Positions 8,738 through 16,455 of a stretch of DNA of 64,000 bases are shown here, one piece after another. The notes under the pieces were generated by a model. It was not told the DNA's origin. It saw nothing but the letters and a program-made list of their open reading frames with translations, and ran no database searches. The stretch is from WTGJ01 sp965237765 (GTDB lineage Bacteria > Chloroflexota > Anaerolineae > Aggregatilineales > Phototrophicaceae). The stretch is from assembly GCA_965237765.1 (NCBI GenBank), contig OZ250157.1:124001-188000 (forward strand), in the 5' to 3' direction. Position 1 is the stretch's first letter. Each line of letters opens with the position of its first letter. The position numbers and the translations under genes are program-made.

Positions 8738-9559
8738 TCAGGGCCGCAAAGCACCACCCTGCTGGCCCTGCTGAAAACGATCGGATAACGTGAGAAGCGA
8801 TGTGAGCGAAATCGGCTCCAATTCCCGTTGCGCGAGCAAATCGAGCGTTGGTTGGATGGCGAGTAAAGAAGCTTTGATCGCGTGCTGCAATACAATACTG
8901 CCCGGCCGCACGTATTTTTGCATATTCTGTAGCATTTCTGCTTCACATTCTTCGGGCTGATGATTTGACGAGCAAATCGCATCGCGCGTATCGACATCCC
9001 ACAACACGAGCGGAATGTCATAGCGCAAGGAAAGTTGGCGCAATTGCGGCGTAACGATGCCATAGGGTGGACGCAGGGCAACGGGGTAAAAATTCTTGCC
9101 GAGCGCGCGTTGCAAAACGTCTAATGCGGGCCCCATCTCTTCGTCAATGAGCTGTTGCAGGCTATAGCCGCGAATGACTTTGTGTGTGAAGAGATGGCAG
9201 CCGATCTCATGTCCCATATCGCGCAAGCGGGGGTATAAATTCTCGAATCCTTCGTAAGGGCGTTCGAGGTTATTGCGAACCGCGTGGCCGATCGGAAAAA
9301 ACGTAAGGCGGATGCCGCGGCGGGCGTAAGAGCGGCCGATACGCTCGGCAGTGTATTCATACCACAGATCGTCGAAGGTCAGGGAAACGAAGCGCGCGTC
9401 GGTATTCACTGATAGTATCGGCGCGCCAAGTCCCGCGTTGGGCACCATCTTCGGCTCGCCACTATGCGCCAGCGCGGGGAAGCGACCCGTGAAAGCCGCC
9501 CCCAGCGCCGTTCCTAGTCCCCAACGCAAAAATTGACGCCGCGAAATGCCTTCGCTCAT
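8738..9559 (-). CDS. Tat-exported polysaccharide deacetylase family protein
   Basis: A 273-residue protein with a twin-arginine signal (RRQFLRW, then a hydrophobic stretch ending AHS), so it is exported folded. The NodB homology domain follows: VSLTFDDLW (motif 1), GCHLFTH (motif 2, HxxxH metal ligands), LRPPYG (motif 3), VLWDVDTRD and IVLQHA (motifs 4-5). Metal ligands (D, H, H) are present. Motif 1 reads TFDDL rather than TFDDG. Likely an N- or O-deacetylase acting on cell-envelope polysaccharide. It converges with the PaaK-like gene, with only two bases between the stops. Confidence 0.85.
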   Translation of the reverse strand: MSEGISRRQFLRWGLGTALGAAFTGRFPALAHSGEPKMVPNAGLGAPILSVNTDARFVSLTFDDLWYEYTAERIGRSYARRGIRLTFFPIGHAVRNNLERPYEGFENLYPRLRDMGHEIGCHLFTHKVIRGYSLQQLIDEEMGPALDVLQRALGKNFYPVALRPPYGIVTPQLRQLSLRYDIPLVLWDVDTRDAICSSNHQPEECEAEMLQNMQKYVRPGSIVLQHAIKASLLAIQPTLDLLAQRELEPISLTSLLTLSDRFQQGQQGGALRP

Positions 9560-9586
9560 ACCTTAACCATATGACAAAACGATGAA

Positions 9587-10189
9587 TTAATTCTCGCTAC
9601 GGCCATGCAGCGCGCGCGTTAATGTCAACGCATCCACATATTCGATATCACCCCCGGTAGGCAAGCCGCGCGCCAGGGAAGTGATGCGCACGCCGCTATC
9701 TGCGAGCACCTTGCGCAGGTACATTGCCGTCGCGTCACCCTCCATGCCGGGATTTGTCGCCAATATCACCTCACGGATATCGCCAATTCGCACGCGCGCC
9801 TGCAATTCTCCGATGCGCAAATCCTCCGGGCCGATGTTATTGAGTGGAGAAATCACACCGTGCAGTACATGGTAGCGCCCGCGGAAGGCGCCGGTCCGCT
9901 CCAACGCGACGACGTCCAGCGGCTCCTCCACAACAGCGAGCAAGCCTACATCGCGGGCAGAATCGGTGCAGATGCCGCAAGGATCATCCACAGTGATGTT
10001 GCCACAAACAGAGCAGAAGCTCGTCTCTTCGACGAGGGCACGCAAGGAATCCGCCAATCGGAGTGAACGCTCGTCCGGCGCACGCAGGAGATAGTAAGTT
10101 AAGCGCGAGGCGGTTTTGGGCCCTACTCCGGGCAAGACTGAGAAAGCCTCGATGAGAGCTGTTACGGGTGGGGGAATGGCGCCGGTCAT
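9587..10189 (-). CDS. recR: Recombination mediator RecR
   Basis: A 200-residue DNA-binding ring protein that, with RecO/RecF, helps load RecA at gaps. It has the helix-hairpin-helix LPGVGPKTASRLTYYLL, the C4 zinc motif CSVCGNITVDDPCGIC, a Toprim domain (LLAVVEEPLDVVALERTGAFRGRYHVL with GVISPL) and the ARGLPTGGDIEYVD end. Length is normal. It is last in the conserved order dnaX-ybaB-recR, 23 bases after ybaB. Confidence 0.96.
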   Translation of the reverse strand: MTGAIPPPVTALIEAFSVLPGVGPKTASRLTYYLLRAPDERSLRLADSLRALVEETSFCSVCGNITVDDPCGICTDSARDVGLLAVVEEPLDVVALERTGAFRGRYHVLHGVISPLNNIGPEDLRIGELQARVRIGDIREVILATNPGMEGDATAMYLRKVLADSGVRITSLARGLPTGGDIEYVDALTLTRALHGRSEN

Positions 10190-10212
10190 CTGCTACAAGA
10201 CATCGCGATGGC

Positions 10213-10575
10213 TCAACGCGGCAACAGGTTGTCGAGCGACATATCGCCCAAGGAGCCAGTAATGCCTTCCAGTTTTTGCGCGGAGAGCGACTGGCTTTGT
10301 TCAATGGCCTGGTTCATGGCCGCCACCAGCAAATCTTGCAAATCACTGAGCCATTCTTCGTCATCCATATCCAACGCATCCGGATTGATATGGATGGCGC
10401 GAATTCGTTGGTGACCGGTGATCGTGATTCGCAGTGCACCGCCACCCACAGAAACCTCGAGCTCCTCGTGCTCAAGCGCCGCCTGCGTTTCCGCCATCTG
10501 CTGTTGCATCTGCTGCAATTGCTCCAACATGCCATCTCGGCTAGATGGGCGGCGCCCACGATTGCGTCTGGTCAT
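10213..10575 (-). CDS. YbaB/EbfC family nucleoid-associated protein
   Basis: A 120-residue protein of the YbaB/EbfC family, which binds DNA as a dimer. A basic N-terminal stretch is followed by the helical MLEQLQQMQQQMAETQAAL and the beta region VSVGGGALRITITGHQRIRAIHINPD, both characteristic. It sits between dnaX (gap 11 bases) and recR, the usual place for this gene in bacteria. The basic first ~14 residues (RRNRGRR) are an addition relative to the common start at MLEQ. Confidence 0.92.
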   Translation of the reverse strand: MTRRNRGRRPSSRDGMLEQLQQMQQQMAETQAALEHEELEVSVGGGALRITITGHQRIRAIHINPDALDMDDEEWLSDLQDLLVAAMNQAIEQSQSLSAQKLEGITGSLGDMSLDNLLPR

Positions 10576-10586
10576 TGCGCTCTCAC

Positions 10587-12140
10587 CTATTCACTATTCG
10601 TTTCCAAGATTTCCGCGCCCAGATCCTTCGCGACAGGCAGTAGATCTTCTAGCGGGTTAATTTCGCCGCCATTCGCCTTCGCCCGCTCTGCCGACGAGTT
10701 GCTGTCGGCAAATTCCACGAGCAAACGGTCACCGAACAATTCGCGCACGCCGCGTTCCAAGGCCGCTTTTTTCTCCGCATCGCCCCATTTTTCCAGGAAG
10801 AGCGATTTGGTAAACAAGCGAAGTGTATTCCCCGTCAACTCTACCTGTACTACCTGACGCAGGAGTTCCGCCACATGAGAATGGTAACGGTGCGTGATTT
10901 CGAGCAGCTCAGGCCAATGGCTCTGGATCGTACGAAGCGTCAACTCCCCATCTGCGCTCTTTGGTATCTGACGATCGGTTGCCACTTGCTCGCTAGCGGG
11001 TTGATGCTGCTGGCGAATGGCTGTACGTGGTTGGCTGGGTGCGGCGATATCGCGAGAGCTCTCTCCAGTCTTTCGCTCCGTTCCCACAATATCGACACAT
11101 TTCAGGAAGGCCAATTCCAAATCCAATTGTGGTTGCCAACCGCGGCGCATCTGATTGGCGGCGGCCGAAAAAGCGGAGAGCGCCACCAGCAAGCGCCGCC
11201 GCGGCCACTCACCCGTCGCAGCCATTTCTCCATTGCCCGCCGCCTCGCTAACGCCCGTTTGCCGCAATAGGATTGCGCGCAGCTGTTCGACAATTTGCTG
11301 GCCCAATTGCCGCGGATCGGCGCCACTATCGAGCGCATCCTGAATGCCCCGCAAGCCCGCCGCCACATCCTCACGCCGCAACGCAGCCAATATCCCATGT
11401 ACCGCCTCAAGGTTGCCGGTGCCGATCACGCTGCGAACATATTCAAGCGTCAGTGTCTCACCGGGTTCGGCGAGCAGTTGGTCGAGCAGGCTGATGCCAT
11501 CGCGCACGCTTCCGTTTCCTTTGCGCGCGATGAGCGCCAATGCCTCATCCTCATATTGAAAGCCTTCCGCCTGAGCGATCTTTTCCAACTGGGCGGCGAT
11601 CTCCTTTTGCGGGACACGGCGAAAGGCAAAATGCAAGCAACGACTCTGGATGGTGGCCGGCACGCGCTCGACTTCCGTAGTAGCCAACACAAAGACAGCG
11701 TGCGCAGGCGGCTCCTCCAGTGTCTTGAGCAGCGCATCGAAGGCGTTACCCGTGAAACGATGCACTTCATCGATGATATAGACTTTGAAGCGTCCCTCAC
11801 TCGGTAAAAATACGATTTTCTCCCGCAATTCGCGTACGTCATCGACGCCAGTGTGCGTGGCTGCGTCGATCTCGATCAAGTCTAGATAACGCCCTTCCTG
11901 TATGGCGCGACAAGCACGGCAATCACCGCAGGGCGCATCCTCGCCGTCACAATTGATGGCTTTGGCGAGGAGGCGAGCAGTGGTCGTCTTGCCTGTGCCG
12001 CGCGGGCCGCTAAAGAGGTAGGCATGACGCACGCGCCCCGCCTTGAGCGAATTGCGCAACGCGCACGTTACCTGCAATTGGCCAACGACTTCGTCAAAAC
12101 GTCGCGGCCGCCACTTCAAATAGAGCGCCAGCTGAGGCAT
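10587..12140 (-). CDS. dnaX: DNA polymerase III subunit gamma/tau
   Basis: A 517-residue clamp-loader ATPase. Seen: LYLKWRPRRFDEVVGQ at the N-terminus, Walker A GPRGTGKTTTAR, the four-cysteine zinc module (CDGEDAPCGDCRAC), Walker B IIDEVH, sensor 1 LATTEVERVPATIQSRC and the C-terminal clamp-loader domain followed by a gamma/tau-like domain III (LWPELLEITHRYHSHVAELL region). The ATG at 12140 is chosen because GGGGAG lies 5 bases upstream and it begins MPQLALYLKW. I see no A-rich slippery heptamer for a programmed gamma frameshift. First gene of dnaX-ybaB-recR. Confidence 0.95.
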   Translation of the reverse strand: MPQLALYLKWRPRRFDEVVGQLQVTCALRNSLKAGRVRHAYLFSGPRGTGKTTTARLLAKAINCDGEDAPCGDCRACRAIQEGRYLDLIEIDAATHTGVDDVRELREKIVFLPSEGRFKVYIIDEVHRFTGNAFDALLKTLEEPPAHAVFVLATTEVERVPATIQSRCLHFAFRRVPQKEIAAQLEKIAQAEGFQYEDEALALIARKGNGSVRDGISLLDQLLAEPGETLTLEYVRSVIGTGNLEAVHGILAALRREDVAAGLRGIQDALDSGADPRQLGQQIVEQLRAILLRQTGVSEAAGNGEMAATGEWPRRRLLVALSAFSAAANQMRRGWQPQLDLELAFLKCVDIVGTERKTGESSRDIAAPSQPRTAIRQQHQPASEQVATDRQIPKSADGELTLRTIQSHWPELLEITHRYHSHVAELLRQVVQVELTGNTLRLFTKSLFLEKWGDAEKKAALERGVRELFGDRLLVEFADSNSSAERAKANGGEINPLEDLLPVAKDLGAEILETNSE

Positions 12141-12220
12141 GCGATCTCCCCTGATCATCACAGTCTAGCAGCGCGCTGAGATGGCGGCAAGCAACCAACG
12201 TAACGCGGGAACGCTGCTCT

Positions 12221-13153
12221 TCAGGGCACCGTGAAAGTGAAATGCGATACGTCGTCCGGCGCTGTAAGAGTAACGCGTACTCCTGGGTGCCAGACTGGTG
12301 CCGCCAATCCCCAGAATAATTGGGTCGGCAAATTCGTGCCCTCTCTCGTCGCCACCCGCAATTCCGCTCCCGCAAAGAGACGTTGGCTACCGAAAGTAAA
12401 TTCATGACCCGCATCGTCACTCAGGGTCCACCCCGCCAAATCGACCGAGGTCGCGCCCCGATTACGGATGACGGCCTCTTCGATCTCTAGATCGCCAGCT
12501 CCGCGTACCGTTTCGATGGCCAGTTGCGCAGGCGCAACAGTGGCAAGGGCGATCGCATCCTCCGCGCCGCCGCCCTCTCTTTGCCGGTACAAGGCGGCCA
12601 CACAACTCGCCCAGGGGATGATGAGGCGATCGCCTGGTTGCAAGCTCCTTGCGTCATTCTCAGTCATGTCATTGATATCAAGCAGCATGCCCAGATCCAC
12701 CCCCCAGCGCTGCGCGATGAAAGACAGCGTTTCGCCAAAAGAGACCGTGTGCAGGGTGCAGCCAGTCGGCAAAGCGGTAGCATATCCTTCAACCGCAAAA
12801 TCGGCCGGCGCGCTCGCGGTAACGCCTTGTTGCGCGGCGGGTGCGCTCACTATATTGGCCGCCAGCGCCCCCGATTGAGGCGTCACAGTCAGGATGATGA
12901 CGGGCAGCGTCGCTTCGGGATTGATGGGATCGTAATACACTCGGTAATCACCATCGATGATGATGATCGGGATGGCGGGATTGAGTATCTGCGTCGGCTC
13001 AACCATCCTTGGTATCTCGACCACTTCGCGCCCACCGCTCGCTTCCGGAAACCAGCCACGCTCGACGCTCAACATGATCAAGCCCAAAGAAACCAGCGCC
13101 GCGACGACAGCGCTCACTGCCAACAAGATAAGTGCCCGTAATGGCGCCACCAC
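12221..13153 (-). CDS. Membrane-anchored LysM plus lamin-tail domain protein
   Basis: A hydrophobic segment at the N-terminus (about residues 5-30) anchors an extracellular part. Near the middle is a LysM domain (HTVSFGETLSFIAQRWGV ... LQPGDRLIIP), which binds glycan backbones. At the C-terminus is a lamin-tail-like beta domain (LEIEEAVIRNRGATSVDLAGW, then TLSDDAGHEFTF). The GTG at 13153 is preferred: TGAGG precedes it by 6 bases and it avoids overlapping the divergent NYN gene; the frame itself extends to 13282. Probably a cell-wall-associated surface protein; function unknown. Confidence 0.78.
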   Translation of the reverse strand: MVAPLRALILLAVSAVVAALVSLGLIMLSVERGWFPEASGGREVVEIPRMVEPTQILNPAIPIIIIDGDYRVYYDPINPEATLPVIILTVTPQSGALAANIVSAPAAQQGVTASAPADFAVEGYATALPTGCTLHTVSFGETLSFIAQRWGVDLGMLLDINDMTENDARSLQPGDRLIIPWASCVAALYRQREGGGAEDAIALATVAPAQLAIETVRGAGDLEIEEAVIRNRGATSVDLAGWTLSDDAGHEFTFGSQRLFAGAELRVATREGTNLPTQLFWGLAAPVWHPGVRVTLTAPDDVSHFTFTVP

Positions 13154-13250
13154 AGCAATCCTCAGGTTCGCCCACGCAAACCAGTATAAGGCAATTGCAA
13201 TTTCCAACCGCCACTCGACGCTGCTAAAATAGTGGTTGGAGCAAACAACA

Positions 13251-13715
13251 ATGCCTTTTTTGATCGATGGCCACAATCTCATTCAGGCTATGCCCGGCAT
13301 ATCACTGGAAGACCCGCATGACGAGGCCAAATTGGTTGGCGCTCTGCGAGGCCTAATGATCGGTCAGGGCAAGAAATGCACCGTCATCTTCGACGGTGGC
13401 CTTCCTGGTGGCTCATCACGATTATCTTGTAGTCGCGTGGAAGTCGTCTTCGCCAGCTCCGGTCAAGAAGCCGACAGTCGCATCATCAACCGCATACGCA
13501 ATATGCGTAACGCCTCAGGTTGGGTCTTGGTCAGCTCGGACGGTCGCATTCGCGAGGCCGCAAAACGGCGCAAGATGGCGATGCTCTACGCGCATAAATT
13601 TGCCCAACTGCTAGAGCCAAAGCCGGCGCGCCCCAACGAAAATGAAGCTCATGACTCACCGCTCAGCGATTCGGACTTGCAGGATTGGCTGCACGCATTC
13701 GGCGAAGATTGTTAG
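13251..13715 (+). CDS. NYN-domain (YacP-like) predicted ribonuclease
   Basis: A 154-residue protein with a PIN-like NYN fold: FLIDGHNLI at the N-terminus, TVIFDGG, the acidic SSGQEADSRIINRI and WVLVSSDGRI carry the expected acidic metal-binding residues. YacP/Rae1-type proteins cleave mRNA at the ribosome in Firmicutes; whether this one does so is inference. The ATG at 13251 has GGAG 9 bases upstream. It is divergent from the LysM protein gene and followed by a tRNA cluster. Confidence 0.85.
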   Translation: MPFLIDGHNLIQAMPGISLEDPHDEAKLVGALRGLMIGQGKKCTVIFDGGLPGGSSRLSCSRVEVVFASSGQEADSRIINRIRNMRNASGWVLVSSDGRIREAAKRRKMAMLYAHKFAQLLEPKPARPNENEAHDSPLSDSDLQDWLHAFGEDC

Positions 13716-13721
13716 CGCACA

Positions 13722-13750
13722 TAGACGGCAAAGGCAAATCGGGCTAGAAT
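13722..13750 (+). promoter_or_regulatory. Predicted promoter of the tRNA cluster
   Basis: TAGACG (13722-13727), a 17-base spacer, and TAGAAT (13745-13750; 5 of 6 to TATAAT). Transcription would start about 8 bases before tRNA-Pro. Position and spacing fit a stable-RNA promoter. Confidence 0.45.
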
Positions 13751-13758
13751 ATACGGGA

Positions 13759-13833
13759 CGGGGCGTGGCGCAGTCCGGTTAGCGCGCGCGCTTTGGGAGC
13801 GCGAGGTCCCCGGTTCAAATCCGGGCGCCCCGA
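13759..13833 (+). tRNA. tRNA-Pro (TGG)
   Basis: Seven-pair acceptor stem CGGGGCG/CGCCCCG, D arm GCGC..GCGC, anticodon stem CGCGC/GCGCG with loop TTTGGGA (anticodon TGG), T arm CCGGG-TTCAAAT-CCGGG and discriminator A. No CCA is encoded. First of three tRNAs in a row. Confidence 0.96.
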
Positions 13834-13846
13834 TGTCAGCAACCCT

Positions 13847-13917
13847 GCGGGTATGGTGTAACGGTAGCACATGACCCTTCCAAGGTCCTGGCACGGGTTC
13901 GAATCCCGTTACCCGCT
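13847..13917 (+). tRNA. tRNA-Gly (TCC)
   Basis: Acceptor stem GCGGGTA/TACCCGC, anticodon loop with TCC inside CCTTCCAAGG, T arm ACGGG-TTCGAAT-CCCGT, discriminator T. CCA is not encoded. It lies 13 bases after tRNA-Pro. Confidence 0.95.
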
Positions 13918-13924
13918 CCTACTT

Positions 13925-13996
13925 GGGTCCATAGCTCAAGGGCAGAGCACGCGGCTCATAACCGTTTGGTTGCAGGTTCGAATCCTGCTGGACCCA
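13925..13996 (+). tRNA. tRNA-Met (CAT), elongator type or possibly Ile2
   Basis: Acceptor stem GGGTCCA/TGGACCC with discriminator A, D stem GCTC/GAGC, loop CTCATAA (anticodon CAT), T arm GCAGG-TTCGAAT-CCTGC. The anticodon stem has an outer C.T mismatch and a G.T pair. It lacks the C1-A72 and GGG/CCC anticodon-stem signs of initiator tRNA. A lysidine-modified Ile2 identity cannot be excluded. Confidence 0.9.
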
Positions 13997-14003
13997 TCGC
14001 GCG

Positions 14004-14843
14004 TTACCCCTCGCTGGCAGCTGCTTCTGCCTCGGCCAACGCTGAGTCCAACATGGTGGCAAAAGTCTCGTAGGATTGCGCACCGCTTATGAATTCGCTG
14101 TTCACATAAAAGCCCGGCGTGCCATTCAAACCCAGCGCTTGCGCCGCGGTAAAATCTGATTGCACTTCTTGTACGTATCGCGTTTCCAGCACGCAGGTCT
14201 CGAATTCATCCATCTCGTAACCCAATTCGCTAGCCAGTGTGAATAAGAAACTCTGGTCAGTGTATTCGTTGGTGCGCAGGAAAAGGGCATCGTGAAAAGC
14301 CCAAAAATCGCCCTGCTCCAGTGCGCATTGCCCGCCCAGCGACGCCCAAAAGGATAACTCGCCGAATATCGGGAAGTCACGGTAAATGAAGCGCACGCGG
14401 TCCTCATACTCGGCGCGAATTCGTGGTAGCGTTTCTCTGGCGAAGACACCGCAATAGCTGCACCGGAAATCGCTAAATTCTACCATCACGACGCTGGCAT
14501 CTTCCGGTCCAAAATACGGGTCATCTTCCCAGCCATCATAGAGCGGGGCGAGCGTCGCCAACCGATCCGCTTCGCGCTGTTCTGCCAGGGCCACGCGCAC
14601 TGCATCCGCCAACGCCCCTTCCGCCAGCTGTAATTCGCCGCTAGCAAGCACCTGGCTGATCGTCTCTTCGATGGCCACTATATTGTCACGGACCGCCGCG
14701 TCGACACTATCCTCAATACGGCGCGCGATCAGTGGCTCCGCCAGGTAATAACCAAGCGCTATGCCTACAAAAAGAAAGGTAACCGCTACCAGCGCTAAGC
14801 TCAGGCTGCGGTTATTATCGCTCGGCTTTTCCACTTCACTCAT
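14004..14843 (-). CDS. Membrane-anchored DsbA-like thiol oxidoreductase
   Basis: A 279-residue protein with an N-terminal membrane anchor (about residues 14-34) and an extracytoplasmic thioredoxin/DsbA domain. The active site is CSYC (FRCSYCGVF); the cis-proline loop is GLNGTPGFYVN. PYFGPEDASVVMVEFSDF starts the domain, as in thioredoxin_4/BdbD-type proteins. It probably makes or isomerises disulfides outside the membrane. The ATG at 14843 (MSEVEKPS) has AGGTG upstream; the frame itself extends a further 12 codons. It converges with the tRNA cluster. Confidence 0.87.
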   Translation of the reverse strand: MSEVEKPSDNNRSLSLALVAVTFLFVGIALGYYLAEPLIARRIEDSVDAAVRDNIVAIEETISQVLASGELQLAEGALADAVRVALAEQREADRLATLAPLYDGWEDDPYFGPEDASVVMVEFSDFRCSYCGVFARETLPRIRAEYEDRVRFIYRDFPIFGELSFWASLGGQCALEQGDFWAFHDALFLRTNEYTDQSFLFTLASELGYEMDEFETCVLETRYVQEVQSDFTAAQALGLNGTPGFYVNSEFISGAQSYETFATMLDSALAEAEAAASEG

Positions 14844-14932
14844 GATTACACCTGCGCTCGTTTCATCGCTATCATACATGATGGTGCACCAGACCGTAGA
14901 GAGCGGCGAATAAGAAGGCTAACTCCGGCAAT

Positions 14933-15901
14933 ATGCCAGCCGATAAAGAAAGCAACGGACTCGTCATCCGCCAGCGTAGCGGCGTTTACACCGTGCGATT
15001 CGATGACGACGGGCGACGCTATGATTGCTCCGTACGTGGCCGCTTGCTGGAGCAAGCGAGCGAATCCGATCTTGTAGCCATCGGCGACCGTGTCCGCTTC
15101 GATATTGCGGACGAAGCTGAAGGCCTAGGCGTAATAAAGTCGGTCGCACCGCGGTGGAGCGCCCTCTCACGCGCCTTACGCACAGAGGGTCCGCGCGGCG
15201 CCGGCATGCCAGAGCGTGAGCAAGTGTTGGTCGCCAATGCCGATGTCGTGCTCTATGTCTTCGCCATCGCCCAGCCCAAGCCGAGCTTGCGGATGCTGGA
15301 TCGCTTCCTCGTCGCCGGCGAGCGCGCGCGCATTGCCCAATTGGTCATCGTCATCAACAAGATCGATTTGCTCGGTAGCGCCACTCCGCCCACAAATTCC
15401 GATTTCACATACTACGAGCGCCTCGGTTATCCGCTCGTTTGGACGAGCGCAGTGACCGGCGCTGGTCTCGCCAACTTGCGCACTTACTTAGACGAAGGAA
15501 TCGCCGTAGTTAGCGGACCATCGGGAGTGGGCAAGAGCTCTCTCTTGAACGCCATCCAGCCTGGGGTTGCGCGGCGCGTGCGCTCGTTGGGCAAAGGGCG
15601 TGGCGAAGGCATGCACACTACTCGCGACCGAGAACTCGTCCTACTTGCCAGCGGCGCTTATCTCGCCGATACACCCGGCCTGCGCACTCTGAACTTCTGG
15701 GATTTGGAGCCGGACGAATTGGATGGCTACTTCCGCGATATCGCCCCGCACGTCCCCGATTGTCGCTTTCGCAATTGCAGCCACCACCAGGAACCGGGTT
15801 GCGCCGTTCGCGCCGCGGTGGATGCCAGTGTCATCAGCCGCAGCCGCTACCGCAGCTACTGTTCTTTCCACGCCGAGTTGGTGGCTTCCTACGAAATCTG
15901 A
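14933..15901 (+). CDS. rsgA: Ribosome small-subunit-dependent GTPase RsgA
   Basis: A 322-residue circularly permuted GTPase that checks late 30S assembly. Order seen: an OB-fold N-terminal domain, G4 (NKIDLL), G5 region (TSAVTGAGL), G1 (GPSGVGKSSLLN), switch region (TTRDREL), G3 (DTPG) and a C-terminal zinc knuckle (CRFRNCSHHQEPGCAV). Length and motif order are typical. The 3' end overlaps the convergent def gene by 13 bases. Confidence 0.96.
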   Translation: MPADKESNGLVIRQRSGVYTVRFDDDGRRYDCSVRGRLLEQASESDLVAIGDRVRFDIADEAEGLGVIKSVAPRWSALSRALRTEGPRGAGMPEREQVLVANADVVLYVFAIAQPKPSLRMLDRFLVAGERARIAQLVIVINKIDLLGSATPPTNSDFTYYERLGYPLVWTSAVTGAGLANLRTYLDEGIAVVSGPSGVGKSSLLNAIQPGVARRVRSLGKGRGEGMHTTRDRELVLLASGAYLADTPGLRTLNFWDLEPDELDGYFRDIAPHVPDCRFRNCSHHQEPGCAVRAAVDASVISRSRYRSYCSFHAELVASYEI

Positions 15902-16446
15902 TCAGACGCGGGAGTATCTATCGCCTCTTCGCCTTCTTCCGCCGGTTGATCTTCCCAAACTTTGCTGGCGATATCGGTGAAGAGCTGGCCATCCAGGTGA
16001 TCGATTTCGTGCTGGAAAACGCGCGCCAACCAACCCCGCGCCTTCACCCGTTGCGGGGCGCCGTGTCGATCCTGCCCGGTGACGACAATTTCCTCGTGCC
16101 GCTCCACCAACCCACTGATGCCCGGGATCGAAAGGCATCCTTCTACCTCTTCTACGAGTTCACGACTACGCTTGATGATCTTGGGATTGGCGAAAACGAA
16201 AGTTTGCCCGGCCGCCCCGCCCATTTTCTCGCGCTGTTCCTCATCGCCATCATCCGGCAAGCGCACCACGAAAAGGCGCCAACGTTGCCCGACTTGCGGC
16301 GCCGCCAGGCCGACACCCGAAGCCGAAGTCATCGTCTCCAACATATCGTCGATGAGCGCACTGGCGCGCGGGCCAAAATCCTGCAGCTTATGCGCTCTTT
16401 GCCGCAGGATGGGGTGTCCATTCAGGACAATATCGCGGAGCGACAT
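15889..16446 (-). CDS. def: Peptide deformylase
   Basis: A 185-residue metallohydrolase that removes the formyl group from nascent proteins. All three motifs are intact: GVGLAAPQVG (motif I), EGCLSIPG (motif II, metal-binding Cys) and QHEIDHLDG (motif III, HEXXH). The C-terminal ~15 residues are acidic and extend past the catalytic core. It lies 9 bases downstream of the gene at 16456-17643, probably in one transcript. Confidence 0.96.
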   Translation of the reverse strand: MSLRDIVLNGHPILRQRAHKLQDFGPRASALIDDMLETMTSASGVGLAAPQVGQRWRLFVVRLPDDGDEEQREKMGGAAGQTFVFANPKIIKRSRELVEEVEGCLSIPGISGLVERHEEIVVTGQDRHGAPQRVKARGWLARVFQHEIDHLDGQLFTDIASKVWEDQPAEEGEEAIDTPASDQIS

Positions 16447-16455
16447 CTGGAGAGC

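Noticed and set aside
8739..8770. Inverted repeat CAGGGCC/GGCCCTG as bidirectional terminator between the PaaK-like and deacetylase genes
   Set aside because: The arms are 7 bases with an 18-base loop, lie mostly inside the deacetylase coding end, and have no U-run.
10587..12140. Programmed frameshift in dnaX to make a shorter gamma form
   Set aside because: I looked for an A-rich slippery heptamer with a following hairpin near the middle of the gene and found none.
13759..13996. tRNA cluster as an integration site for a mobile element
   Set aside because: The flanking genes are ordinary (NYN protein, DsbA-like protein) and no direct repeat of a tRNA 3' end appears nearby.
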